The position numbers were made by a program, and so were the translations under genes. The notes under the pieces are model-generated. The model did not search any database. It had not been told where the DNA came from and saw nothing but the letters and a program-made list of their open reading frames with translations. A stretch of 64,000 bases of DNA from assembly GCA_020638035.1 (NCBI GenBank), contig JACKJI010000001.1, forward strand, positions 248,001 through 312,000, in the 5' to 3' direction. Each line of letters begins with the position of its first letter. The first letter of the stretch is position 1. Below, in pieces: positions 19,967 to 28,719 of the stretch. The stretch comes from Hyphomicrobiaceae bacterium (GTDB lineage: Bacteria > Pseudomonadota > Alphaproteobacteria > Rhizobiales > Hyphomicrobiaceae).

Positions 19967-21096
19967 TGTCGCGCCTCGATCTCAACGTCCGTCTCAAGTT
20001 GGACCGTTTCACGCTCGACGTCGCCGACACGCTTGCGTTGCAGGGGATCACCGCTGTGTTCGGGCATTCCGGCTGCGGGAAGACGACGCTCCTGCGCATC
20101 ATCGCCGGGTTGGAACGAGGCGCAGCGGGACGGGTGGCGTTCAACGGCGAGGTGTGGCAGGACGGGCCGGGCACACGTCCGCGACCAGCGCACCAGCGCG
20201 CCGTCGGCTACGTGTTCCAGGATGCTCGGCTCTTCAATCATCTCGATGTCGCCGGCAACCTCGCATACGCGGCACGGCGTGCGCACCAGTCGAGTTCAGC
20301 CTTGTCGCAGGACGCCGTGGCCGAAGCACTCGACCTGAAGCCGCTACTTGCACAGCGGTGCGCGACATTGTCGGGTGGCGAACGCCAGCGCGTGGCACTC
20401 GCCCGCGCGATTCTGGTCGCGCCGCGCCTGATCCTGATGGACGAGCCGCTCGCCAGCATCGACGGGCGACGCAAGCGCGAGATCCTCCCCTACATTGCCC
20501 GGCTGCCGCGCGACTTCGGCATACCCGTCGTCTATGTCACGCACGCAATCGACGAGGTCGCCGCTCTTGCCGACCAGCTCCTGCTCATGTCGGAGGGCCG
20601 GCGCGTCGCCTCTGGCCCGGTCGGCGAGATCATGTCGCGGCTCGACCTCTTCCCGCTGACGGGCCGGTTCGAGGCGGGTGCCATGCTCAACGTGCGCGTC
20701 GTCGGTCACGATCCACAGGACCGGCTGACCGACGTCGAATTTGATGGCGGTCGGCTGTCGATTCCCTATGTCGACGTACCGATCGGCGACACGATGCGGG
20801 TGCGCATTCGTGCGCGCGATGTCGTTTTGGCGGTAGGGGCGCCGGCAAGCCTCAGTGCCAACAATATGCTCTCAGGCGTCGTCACCGACATGCGCGAGGA
20901 CGAGGGCACGTTCGTCGACGTTCTGGTGCGCTGCGGCTCGGCACTGCTCATCTCGCGCGTCACGCGACGATCCGTGCGCCGTCTCGATCTGTCTCCCGGA
21001 ACGCCTGTACTCGTCTACGTCAAGTCGATCACCCTCGACGGCTATCCAGCACGCCGCGATGAGCTGCCGGAAAAGACCAACGTCGAACGCAAATGA
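19966..21096 (+). CDS. modC: Molybdate ABC transporter ATP-binding protein
   Basis: ModC hydrolyses ATP to drive molybdate import. The ATG at 19966 overlaps the modB stop (TGATG) and gives 376 residues, the family length. Walker A is GHSGCGKTTL, the signature LSGGERQRVALARAI, Walker B LILMDEPLASID, and the switch His is in VTHAIDEV. The C-terminal 90 residues form the regulatory TOBE/Mop domain (NNMLSGVVTDMREDEG, VYVKSITLDG), which can bind molybdate and gate transport. The operon is modABC; a 75-base gap leads to a convergent gene. Confidence 0.97.
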   Translation: MSRLDLNVRLKLDRFTLDVADTLALQGITAVFGHSGCGKTTLLRIIAGLERGAAGRVAFNGEVWQDGPGTRPRPAHQRAVGYVFQDARLFNHLDVAGNLAYAARRAHQSSSALSQDAVAEALDLKPLLAQRCATLSGGERQRVALARAILVAPRLILMDEPLASIDGRRKREILPYIARLPRDFGIPVVYVTHAIDEVAALADQLLLMSEGRRVASGPVGEIMSRLDLFPLTGRFEAGAMLNVRVVGHDPQDRLTDVEFDGGRLSIPYVDVPIGDTMRVRIRARDVVLAVGAPASLSANNMLSGVVTDMREDEGTFVDVLVRCGSALLISRVTRRSVRRLDLSPGTPVLVYVKSITLDGYPARRDELPEKTNVERK

Positions 21097-21171
21097 CGGC
21101 AGGAAGCGCTTGCCCCTGCCGCCGTGTTCGTCTTTGGCAAGATGTCGTCGAGAACGACGCGCCGGCCGCCC

Positions 21172-22014
21172 TCAGCTACCGGCACGGATCGGCAGACTGC
21201 GCGACCACTCGGTGCCGTCACTGTCTTTCAGCACGACGTTGAGCTGATGATCGCCCGTCAGCGCCACCGGGAATTCGAACACCGGATTCTCGGCCAGTGT
21301 GATCGAGCCGGTCATATCGAACAGCTTCTGGTCGCCTTGGCGAACCTCCAGCGCCGTGACCATGCGCAGTGGGATATAGAGCAGCGTCTGCTGGTCGAGC
21401 GCCATGCCCGTATGATTGGGGTGGGAGATCTTAAGCCGCATCGGCTGGTCGATGCGCGTCACGTTGCCGGCCGTCGCCACCTCAGCAAGTTCCATCTTGC
21501 CCATGTTGGCGGCGATCTCGTCCGCATTACCGGTCGGCGGCGCGGCACAGGCAGCCTGGCCACCCGCGAACTTGACGAGGCGCGAGGTCATGTAGAGCGC
21601 GCCGTCACTCGCTTCGACGATGGCACGGACCTCGGTCTGCTGGTTCAAGCGGATGCTGGTCTTCAGCGCGGCGTGGCGTTGGCCGGGCCCCATGGTGAAG
21701 ACAGCGGCCACCGGCATGGGGTTCTCGTCCACGACGAGGGTCACCGACTTGACGGTGCGGCCATCGATGAAACGAGCATCGATCGAGACGGGAACCGCCC
21801 GTTGGTCCTCGGGTCGAACCGGCGCATCGAGAGTGACAATTCCGAGACCGCTCTGGATCGACCGCGTGCCGACCACATCCGCCTTGAGGCCTTCCCAGGT
21901 CGGGCCTGCATTGGCCGGTGCGGACGCGAACAGCATCGCCAAGCCGGCCAGAGCAGCCATGGCAGATGTCGTGGCTTGTCGGCTCAAGCTCTTGTTGTTG
22001 TTCGAAGTAGCCAT
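21172..22014 (-). CDS. Quinoprotein dehydrogenase-associated SoxYZ-like carrier
   Basis: This family fuses SoxY-like and SoxZ-like domains and is found near PQQ-dependent alcohol dehydrogenases. The ATG at 22014 is nine bases from GGAGG and begins a signal peptide (MATSNNNKSLSRQ, core MAALAGLAMLFASAPANA). The SoxY-like half contains VSIDARFIDGRTVKSVTLVV and the SoxZ-like half IDQPMRLKISHPNHTGM with VFEFPVAL and SLPIRAGS at the end. The mobile GGCGG arm that carries sulfur intermediates in true SoxY is absent; GGQAACAAPPTGN with one cysteine sits at the domain junction. A role in delivering something to, or relaying from, a quinoprotein dehydrogenase is inferred from the family name and from pqq genes 12 kb away. 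Confidence 0.85.
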   Translation of the reverse strand: MATSNNNKSLSRQATTSAMAALAGLAMLFASAPANAGPTWEGLKADVVGTRSIQSGLGIVTLDAPVRPEDQRAVPVSIDARFIDGRTVKSVTLVVDENPMPVAAVFTMGPGQRHAALKTSIRLNQQTEVRAIVEASDGALYMTSRLVKFAGGQAACAAPPTGNADEIAANMGKMELAEVATAGNVTRIDQPMRLKISHPNHTGMALDQQTLLYIPLRMVTALEVRQGDQKLFDMTGSITLAENPVFEFPVALTGDHQLNVVLKDSDGTEWSRSLPIRAGS

Positions 22015-22183
22015 AGACATTCGCCTCCAGAATCCGTCGACCGGCCCCAAGTCACAGGGACGCATAATGCCTATTTTCATGCGCAAAGTCGAGGCGCCAC
22101 CCGAATCCGGGTCACCTTGTCCGAAGAATGCCTTGCTGCACTGCCGCGCGCGTCGGCCTGATCCGGTCCCTTCGACCCGGCCG

Positions 22184-22903
22184 TCATGACCCGTGCGCCG
22201 GGCGCCAGCCTGCCGCTAGAGCTTCACTTTCCGAGCAGAACCAACGTTCCCCGCGTGCCGTATCGATCACGACCTTCTCGTACCACGGGCTCCAGGGCAT
22301 GTGATAAATGTGGCCACCGCGCGTGACGTTGCCCTTGATGGCGCAGCCGCTAGGCGCCTGCTGCTCGGCACTCGCCCAGTGGCGGTTGCGGTAGTCCCAA
22401 GGCGGTTGATTGCCGTCCGTAGCAAAGATGCCGCGGCGCCCAGCGCGGGCCTGTTGCTCCTCCGCGACGTAGGACGTTGAGTATTTGACGAACGCCCAGG
22501 CATTGCCGTCTGCGACCATGCGGCGGTTGAGTTCCGTGCCGTCCGCATAGCATACGCCGAGCATGCGGCCGTACTTGTCTGTTCCGCGCCGTTCGCAGGT
22601 CACGGCCCGTCCCTCGACAAGGTTGCGCAGCGCCTTGGTAGCGGCCGCCCCGCAGTTCCAGGTCCCAAACAAACGCCGCGCACACGTTTGACCCGATTCC
22701 GGAGCGTCGATCCCTTCGAGCCGGATGCGATGGCCGGCGATATCGATGGTATCGCCGTCAATCACCGTCGCAGGTCCAATGACGCGCTGCTGATCCGTCA
22801 GAGCCGCGGCCGGACGTTGCTCCCCAAGACCAGCCAGGAGAACGCAGGCCAGCGCAACCGCCACTGGCTTGCGAGTTGTATATGACCACCAAGATTCTCT
22901 CAT
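22184..22903 (-). CDS. Secreted thermonuclease-family (SNase-like) protein
   Basis: Staphylococcal-nuclease-fold enzymes cut DNA or RNA with calcium. The 239-residue protein has an N-terminal hydrophobic signal (VAVALACVLLAGLG). The nuclease core follows: DGDTIDIAGHRIRLEGIDAPE gives the Asp/Arg catalytic pattern, and ERRGTDKYGRMLGVCYADG gives the second Glu/Arg segment. Several cysteines suggest periplasmic disulfides. After residue 185 comes a separate small domain (CAIKGNVTRGGHIYHMPWSP, then YEKVVIDTARGERWFCSESE) like the sunset/excalibur-type C-terminal modules. It stands alone on the minus strand. Substrate is unknown. Confidence 0.86.
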   Translation of the reverse strand: MRESWWSYTTRKPVAVALACVLLAGLGEQRPAAALTDQQRVIGPATVIDGDTIDIAGHRIRLEGIDAPESGQTCARRLFGTWNCGAAATKALRNLVEGRAVTCERRGTDKYGRMLGVCYADGTELNRRMVADGNAWAFVKYSTSYVAEEQQARAGRRGIFATDGNQPPWDYRNRHWASAEQQAPSGCAIKGNVTRGGHIYHMPWSPWYEKVVIDTARGERWFCSESEALAAGWRPAHGS

Positions 22904-23057
22904 AGGTTGAATCTGGGTGATTCACGTGGTGTGAGCTAGGCGCCCCCGTGGCAAAAGGTTGCCAATTTGTTAACGGGTTGATGAACAATCAGAACTCGTC
23001 CAAATGACCTCTGGAAAGTGGTCACTTGCAGGTGTCAGGGCACAGGGCGCCGGCCGA

Positions 23058-24326
23058 TTATCCGGCGGTCGCGAGACCGACCAGGGCCGCTGAAAGCAAA
23101 GTGGCGAGAAACCCGACGAGGACAGAACGTGGGGCGAGGTCCAGGATCTCCTGTCGGCGCTCGGGAAGCATCGCCACCAGCCCGCCAAGCATGATGCCGA
23201 GCGAGCCGAAGTTTGCAAAACCGCACAGTGCATACGTCATGATCAGGCGCGAGCGCTCCGACAGCTCCGCCCCGCCTGCCCCGGCAAGATCGAAATATGC
23301 GATCAGCTCATTGAGAACGACGCGTTCCCCGAGCAGCGCACCGGCAGCACCAGCCTCGGACCACGGGATACCAATGATCCACGCGGCCGGAGCCATCACC
23401 CAGCCCAGCAGGCGCTGTAGCGTCAGCTCCAACCCGAAGGGTGCTGCAGCGACTCCAAGCAGCGCGTTGGCGAGCGTCACCAGCGCCACGAACACGATCA
23501 GCATGGCGACAACCGCGACAACAAGACCGACACCGTCGCTCGTTCCCTTGGCGACGGCGTCGACAGCGCTGCGCGGCGGATCCTCGATGACGATGTCGGC
23601 GGTCTCGGGTCCACCCATGAAACCGTCGGGCACGGCCAGCCGCGCCAGCATCAGCGCACCCGGAATGTTCATCAACGACGCGGCGAGCAGGTGCCCGGCC
23701 GCTCCCGGCAGCAACGGCTCAAGCACAGTCGCATAAAGCGCCATGACGGTGCCGGCCACAGTCGCCATCACCACCGCCATCATGGCGAACAGCGCACCGC
23801 GGCCCAGGCTGTCGAGATACGGCCGGATCAGCAGCGGAGCCTCGACGAGCCCCAGGAACAGCGAGGATGCAGACACCGTCGCCAGCGGCCCGCCGATGCC
23901 TGTGGCGCGACGCAGAACATAGGCAAAGCCGCGTACCACCCGTTGCAGAACGCCCCAGTAGTAGAGAAGCCTGACAAGTGCCGACAGCACCAGGATCACC
24001 GGCAGCACGCGGAACGCGATGATGAAGTCGTTCTGCGGAGCGCTGCGATCGAAGGGCGCCGGACCGCCGGCCAGATATCCGAATACGAAACGTGCACCGG
24101 TCTCGGTCGCCTTCTGGATGGCGAGCACTCCGGCCCCCAGCGCCTCAAACCCCTGGCGCGCAAGCGGCAGCTTCAGCAGCACCAAAGCAAGCGCAAATTG
24201 CACCGCCAGGGTGCCGGCGACGACGATGAGCGCACGGCGCAAGCCCAGATGCGCCCGATTCTCCGAGATCGCCCATGCTAGCAGCGGGATGAGCACCAGG
24301 CCGAGCAACGCCTGCGCCTGAACCAT
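23058..24326 (-). CDS. nupC: Concentrative nucleoside transporter, NupC/CNT family
   Basis: CNT proteins import nucleosides using sodium or proton gradients across the inner membrane. The 422-residue protein starts at an ATG behind GGGGGAGG and has about ten hydrophobic segments. The family blocks are VSASSLFLGLVEAPLLIRPY, GTVMALYATVLEP, ERVVLNELIAYFDL and YALCGFANFGSLGIMLGGLV, the last carrying conserved F-A-N-F-x-S. It is intact, and a separate start signal suggests its own promoter, upstream of which lies yacG on the same strand. Confidence 0.94.
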   Translation of the reverse strand: MVQAQALLGLVLIPLLAWAISENRAHLGLRRALIVVAGTLAVQFALALVLLKLPLARQGFEALGAGVLAIQKATETGARFVFGYLAGGPAPFDRSAPQNDFIIAFRVLPVILVLSALVRLLYYWGVLQRVVRGFAYVLRRATGIGGPLATVSASSLFLGLVEAPLLIRPYLDSLGRGALFAMMAVVMATVAGTVMALYATVLEPLLPGAAGHLLAASLMNIPGALMLARLAVPDGFMGGPETADIVIEDPPRSAVDAVAKGTSDGVGLVVAVVAMLIVFVALVTLANALLGVAAAPFGLELTLQRLLGWVMAPAAWIIGIPWSEAGAAGALLGERVVLNELIAYFDLAGAGGAELSERSRLIMTYALCGFANFGSLGIMLGGLVAMLPERRQEILDLAPRSVLVGFLATLLSAALVGLATAG

Positions 24327-24362
24327 CGCGGATGCCTCCCCCTTGCTTCAGCGAGCCCCGCT

Positions 24363-24569
24363 TCAGCGATCGCCGCCGGGCGCAGTGCCGTCGCGCGCGG
24401 CCATCTCCGCTCCGATGTCGTCACCGTCCTCGTCGGCATCGTCGTCTGCCACTGGAATTGCATACGCTCCCTTCAGCCAACGCGACAGGTCGACGTCGGC
24501 GCAGCGGCGGGAGCAGAACGGCCGCATGTCAGGCGCGGTGGGCGCACCACAGATGGGACACTTCGGCAT
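24363..24569 (-). CDS. yacG: Zinc-binding DNA gyrase inhibitor YacG
   Basis: YacG is a small zinc protein that binds GyrB and blocks DNA gyrase. The 68-residue reading begins [20 protein letters not shown], giving zinc ligands Cys4, Cys7, Cys19 and Cys23 with the family R-P-F-C-S-x-R-C pattern. [14 protein letters not shown] then follows, and an acidic tail ([10 protein letters not shown]). It lies 64 bases after maf on the same strand, the usual alphaproteobacterial pairing. Confidence 0.93.
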   Translation of the reverse strand: MPKCPICGAPTAPDMRPFCSRRCADVDLSRWLKGAYAIPVADDDADEDGDDIGAEMAARDGTAPGGDR

Positions 24570-24633
24570 TCGGCTACTCACCGCCCGGCACCTCCCGTGC
24601 AGTGCGCCGCACGTCCTGCGCTGTCCGACATGG

Positions 24634-25380
24634 CTACTCCGGCTCGATCTCTGCGGCGCGCGCCCAGGCATAGTGCACAGGGAAACCTTCGGCCACGATC
24701 ATCTGCGTCACTTCGGTAAGCGGCAGGCCAACGACATTGGTGTAGGAGCCGTTGATGCGTTGCACGAACGAGCCTGCGAGTCCTTGTATCGCGTAGCCGC
24801 CTGCCTTGCCCCGCCATTCGCGCGAGGCGATATAGGCCTCGATCTCGGCGCGCGACAGATGCTTGAAGCGGACACGCGTGTCGACCATTTTTGTGCGGTA
24901 ACGATCGTCCGGAGTGATCAGGCAGATTCCCGTCAGCACACGATGCGCCCGGCCGGAGAGGAGCTGCAGCGCGGCGACCGCCTCCTCGACATATTGCGGC
25001 TTCATGAGCACGCGCCGACCGACAGACACCACGGTATCGGCCGCCAGCACGTAGGCATGTGCGACCTCTGCATCGTTGGCGATCTGGTCGCGCGCGGCCT
25101 CCGCCTTGGCCCGGGCAAGCCGCGCCGCGAGAGCACGCGGCATTTCGGCTTTCCGAGGCGTCTCGTCGACTGAGGAGGGCCTCACCGCATCAGGAGTCAA
25201 CCCAACCTGCGACAGCAGCATCAGGCGGCGGGGACTGCCGCTTGCCAGAACCAGCTTGCGGCCCGGCGCGTCATCCGGATTGGCCGCGCGCTCGCGAGCG
25301 CGTTCCTGGCGCAGCGTCTCGCGCCGCGGACCTTCGGTCCGGCGCAATACGTTGAAGAGCGCGGTCTTGGGCAGGTTCAT
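24634..25380 (-). CDS. maf: Maf-type nucleoside triphosphate pyrophosphatase
   Basis: Maf enzymes hydrolyse non-canonical or specific NTPs (dTTP, UTP, modified nucleotides) to monophosphates. The core starts at residue 43 with [26 protein letters not shown], the catalytic [20 protein letters not shown] and [20 protein letters not shown] follow in order. About 42 charged residues precede the core from the ATG at 25380, more than most relatives; I find no closer ATG or strong ribosome site. infA, which lies just upstream of maf in many relatives, is not found here. Confidence 0.93.
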   Translation of the reverse strand: MNLPKTALFNVLRRTEGPRRETLRQERARERAANPDDAPGRKLVLASGSPRRLMLLSQVGLTPDAVRPSSVDETPRKAEMPRALAARLARAKAEAARDQIANDAEVAHAYVLAADTVVSVGRRVLMKPQYVEEAVAALQLLSGRAHRVLTGICLITPDDRYRTKMVDTRVRFKHLSRAEIEAYIASREWRGKAGGYAIQGLAGSFVQRINGSYTNVVGLPLTEVTQMIVAEGFPVHYAWARAAEIEPE

Positions 25381-25666
25381 AACGGCTCCGGTATGGCCAT
25401 GGCGTGGGCAGAGGTGCACGGCGTGCGCCAAGATACTCTTGCCACGGACGACATCGACAAGACATCAGACGACGCCGGGAACAAGAGCACTCATGCAGCA
25501 GATATGCCCGGTCGGATCGCCGAATTCGTGGCGGCCGGGCGCCGCGGAGCATGCAAAGCGTTGGCGCGAAAAGCAAGCCTGCACAAAGGGATTGCCAGCG
25601 GGGGGCCGGGTCAGGCTAAATCCGTGGCGATTTCTCCGCTCCGTCCGCCCGTCCGGAGGCACTTCG

Positions 25667-26365
25667 ATGGCGACCAACAAGAAACATCTGGACCTCATCG
25701 CTGGCGCAGCGCTGTTCGAGCCGTTGGATGAGGACGACCGCAACGCTCTTCTGGCTGAGATGCGGCCGGTGAGCTTCGATTCGGGGCAGGTGATCTTCTC
25801 CCGAGGCGACAAGGGGCGCGACATCTACCTCGTGACGCATGGACGGGTGCGCCTTTCGGTGCTGACGGCGGAGGGGCGCGAGCTGTCGTTTGCCCATGCT
25901 GAGCCGGGTGCGGTCTTCGGCGAGATCGCCATGCTGGACGAGGGGCCAAGGTCGGCGGATGCTACGGCGGTGGCGAAGACCGAGGCCCTCTCACTCGGAC
26001 GCGCGGCCTTCATGCGGCTCGCCGAGACGCGACCACACCTCGTCGAGGCCGTGGTGCGCTTTTTGTGTCGGCGCGTCCGTGATGCGGACCAGCAGCTTGA
26101 AGCAATTGCGCTCTGCCCGATCGAGGTGCGGCTGGCACGCTTCTTCCTGGCCGCCGCAAGGCAGAAGGACCCCGACGCCGTGGATGGCAGTGTCACCATC
26201 GATCTCGGCATGTCACAGGGCGAACTTGCGTTGCTGATCGGCGCCAGCCGGCCGAAGGTCAACACCGCGCTGTCCTTGCTCGAATCAGGTGGCGCCATCA
26301 CGCGCAAAGGCAGCACGTTCACATGTGACATCGAGGAACTCGGCGTCGCGGCCGGCCTCGAGTAG
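25667..26365 (+). CDS. Crp/Fnr family regulator, cAMP-receptor type
   Basis: The ATG at 25667 follows GGAGG and gives 232 residues. The cyclic-nucleotide-binding domain is well kept: VIFSRGDKGRDIYLVTHGRV, then the phosphate-binding cassette PGAVFGEIAMLDEGPRSADA with the F-G-E-I and P-R-S-A residues that contact cAMP. The helix-turn-helix is MSQGELALLIGASRPKVNTA. It lacks Fnr cysteines. The next gene, 64 bases on in the same direction, is a membrane adenylate cyclase, so this protein probably responds to the cAMP that enzyme makes. Target genes cannot be told. Confidence 0.9.
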   Translation: MATNKKHLDLIAGAALFEPLDEDDRNALLAEMRPVSFDSGQVIFSRGDKGRDIYLVTHGRVRLSVLTAEGRELSFAHAEPGAVFGEIAMLDEGPRSADATAVAKTEALSLGRAAFMRLAETRPHLVEAVVRFLCRRVRDADQQLEAIALCPIEVRLARFFLAAARQKDPDAVDGSVTIDLGMSQGELALLIGASRPKVNTALSLLESGGAITRKGSTFTCDIEELGVAAGLE

Positions 26366-26429
26366 CGAGCCCTTCGGCAGCGCCGGCATGCCGTAGCCGG
26401 CGGATGGACGAGGATTGCGCGGAAATTTC

Positions 26430-27737
26430 ATGAAACGCATCTGGCAATTCGTGAAGCGAACGCTTGGCCGGCTTGCCGGACTGCCAGGCATTTCCGGCAT
26501 GATCGCCGTCATGGGGCGGCTGGCCGAAGCAGGGACGGCCGGCTATCCGATCGACATCAAGCGCCGCTTGATGATCCTCAACATGTTCTCGTACCTGATT
26601 ATCTTCACCACGGTGATCTTCGCCCTGCAATACGGGCTGACCGAAGGCGTCGAGTACCGTCCACTCGTCTACATCAACCTCGCCATTGCTGCGATCGTTT
26701 CGCTGGTGCCGCTAATGCACCGGATCAACGAGATTGCCGGTGGTCTGCTGATCGTCATCACCGAGTACGTCGCGATCACAAACATCGCCTCATACCTCGG
26801 CCGTGATGGCGGCGGACACTTGCTCTTCATCATCGGCGCCGCGGTTCCGTTCTTCGTGTTCGGGTTGGAGCGGCTGAGGCTCGCATTGGCGGTCGTTCTC
26901 GGCGGAATGGTGCTGCACCTCTACATCTGGTTCTCGTTCCCGCCGAGCACCGCTCTCATTCCACCCAACCCGCGCATTCTCAATGATCTCTACACGCAGA
27001 GCGCCATCACCACGTTCGGCTTCATCGCCGTCACCGTGTGGTACGCGTTCCGCCTCGTCGAGAACGCCAAGGCGGAAACCGACACTCTGCTGCGCAACAT
27101 CCTTCCCGACCAGATCGTTGCCCGGCTCAAGACCGGGCCTGAGAGGCTGATCGCCGACAGCTTCGATAGTGCCTCGATCCTGTTCTCGGACATCTCGGGC
27201 TTTGTACCATTGGCGCGATCGCTCGGCGCCGCCCAGGTCGTCGAACTGCTCAATACGATCGTTCGGGAGTTCGATGCCATCGCCGCGCGCCACGGCGTCG
27301 AGAAGATCAAGACCATCGGCGACGCCTACATGGCGGCAGCGGGAATTCCCGACCCCGCGCCCGACCACACTGCTCGCGTGGCATTCATGGGCCTCGACAT
27401 GCTCGCCTTCATGGAACGGTTGCGCCAGGACACGGGCCTCGACGTTTCGATACGCATCGGCATCGCTTCGGGCCCGGTGATGGCCGGCGTCATTGGCATG
27501 CAGAAGTTCAGCTACGACGTGTGGGGCGATACGGTGAACCTCGCCAGCCGGCTTGAAAGCCACAGTGTGCCGGGGCGGATCCTGATCTGTCCGGCGTGCC
27601 GCACCCTGCTTGAGCACGAATTTACCTTCGAGACGCGCGGAGAGATCGAGATCAAAGGCGTCGGGCTCAAGGAGACATTCTACGTCACGGGTGTGAAAGA
27701 CGCCTCACGGGAAAACCCCGGTATTGATGCTCCATGA
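26430..27737 (+). CDS. Membrane-bound class III adenylate cyclase
   Basis: The 435-residue protein starts at ATG 26430. About six membrane helices lie between residues 48 and 210 (ILNMFSYLIIFTTVIF, LLFIIGAAVPFFVFG, ITTFGFIAVTVWYAF). A short coiled linker leads to the catalytic domain: ILFSDISGFVPLARS (metal Asp254), IKTIGDAYMAAAG (Lys294, Asp298), IRIGIASGPVMAGVIG and SYDVWGDTVNLASRLES (Asp363, Asn370, Arg374). Lys and Asp at the base-recognition positions favour ATP over GTP, so the product should be cAMP. It follows the Crp-type regulator, forming an apparent two-gene cAMP signalling unit. What the membrane domain senses is unknown. Confidence 0.93.
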   Translation: MKRIWQFVKRTLGRLAGLPGISGMIAVMGRLAEAGTAGYPIDIKRRLMILNMFSYLIIFTTVIFALQYGLTEGVEYRPLVYINLAIAAIVSLVPLMHRINEIAGGLLIVITEYVAITNIASYLGRDGGGHLLFIIGAAVPFFVFGLERLRLALAVVLGGMVLHLYIWFSFPPSTALIPPNPRILNDLYTQSAITTFGFIAVTVWYAFRLVENAKAETDTLLRNILPDQIVARLKTGPERLIADSFDSASILFSDISGFVPLARSLGAAQVVELLNTIVREFDAIAARHGVEKIKTIGDAYMAAAGIPDPAPDHTARVAFMGLDMLAFMERLRQDTGLDVSIRIGIASGPVMAGVIGMQKFSYDVWGDTVNLASRLESHSVPGRILICPACRTLLEHEFTFETRGEIEIKGVGLKETFYVTGVKDASRENPGIDAP

Positions 27738-27758
27738 ATTGGGGTCAAGCATCCCGGC

Positions 27759-28211
27759 TCAAACGCTGGGGCCGCCCTCCAGGCCGAAACGCTGCCTGAT
27801 CTTTTCGAATAGCTTGTCGCGCACACCGCGATAGGACTGCAGGATCTGCTCCCGGCTACCCTGGCCGATCAGGACGGTCGCGTCGATGGTCGGCCAGTAC
27901 TCGACGTCCACCGCCATGGTCCGCGTCAGCTCCAGCGCCTGATGATGCGCTTCCGGCGACAACGTGACGATGAGGTCGAAACTCGTATCGTTGAGTTCGG
28001 CGAGCGTGCGCGGCTTGTGGCGCGACATGTCGATGCCGATCTCTCCCATCACGGCAGCTGCAAATCCGTCTGCATCACCGGCACGAACGCCGGCTGATTC
28101 GACATAGCAGCGACGGCCGGCCAGATGACGCAGCATCGCAGCCGCCATCGGCGAGCGGACGGCATTCATGGTGCAGGCGAAGAGGACCGCGCCTGGCAGA
28201 TCGCCCGCCAT
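27759..28211 (-). CDS. Low-molecular-weight phosphatase family protein
   Basis: The 150-residue protein has the LMW tyrosine phosphatase/ArsC fold. The phosphate loop is FACTMNAVRSPMAAAML, with the Cys-X5-Arg-Ser signature. The C-terminal half is less standard: the acid D-P loop appears only as the VEYWPTIDATV region. It may act on phosphoprotein or arsenate. Gene order UPF0262-phosphatase after hisD is standard for Rhizobiales, so this is a core gene. It converges with the adenylate cyclase, 21 bases apart. Confidence 0.87.
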   Translation of the reverse strand: MAGDLPGAVLFACTMNAVRSPMAAAMLRHLAGRRCYVESAGVRAGDADGFAAAVMGEIGIDMSRHKPRTLAELNDTSFDLIVTLSPEAHHQALELTRTMAVDVEYWPTIDATVLIGQGSREQILQSYRGVRDKLFEKIRQRFGLEGGPSV

Positions 28212-28220
28212 CGTGCTGCC

Positions 28221-28718
28221 TCAGCCCTTCCAGTGAAGAGCGCAGATCAGCGTAAACAGACGGCGCGCGGTATCGAAATCGACGTCGATCTTGCCTTGCA
28301 GGCGCTCCTGCAGCGTGCGGCTGCCCTCGTCGTGCAGACCACGGCGGCCCATGTCGATCGCCTGGATTTTGGAAGGAGGAGCCGTGCGGATCGCCTCATA
28401 GTAGCTGTCGCACACCATGAAGTAGTCCTTGATGATGCGCTTGAAGGGGGTAAGCGACAGAAAGTGCGTGACCACGACTTCTTCGCTCTCCGTGCCGACG
28501 GCGAATGCCAGCTTCTGGTCGACGATCGACAGGCGCAGGCGATAGGGTCCATCCTCGCGCCCGGTGACGGCGAATGAATTGCCATCAAGCAGATCGAAGA
28601 TCGCCACCTCGCGCTCATGCTCGATGTTGGAGTTGTTGCGCGCGATCGACTTCTCATCGATGTCGATCGCGTAAAGCCGCATGCGACTCGGCTGCTCGGC
28701 TGTGCCCTCGTCGTGCAT
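28221..28718 (-). CDS. UPF0262 family protein
   Basis: A 165-residue conserved alphaproteobacterial protein of unknown function. It is recognised from [54 protein letters not shown] and the C-terminal [14 protein letters not shown]. It looks soluble. It lies one base after hisD and nine before the phosphatase gene, so the three are probably one operon. Confidence 0.9.
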   Translation of the reverse strand: MHDEGTAEQPSRMRLYAIDIDEKSIARNNSNIEHEREVAIFDLLDGNSFAVTGREDGPYRLRLSIVDQKLAFAVGTESEEVVVTHFLSLTPFKRIIKDYFMVCDSYYEAIRTAPPSKIQAIDMGRRGLHDEGSRTLQERLQGKIDVDFDTARRLFTLICALHWKG

Positions 28719-28719
28719 G

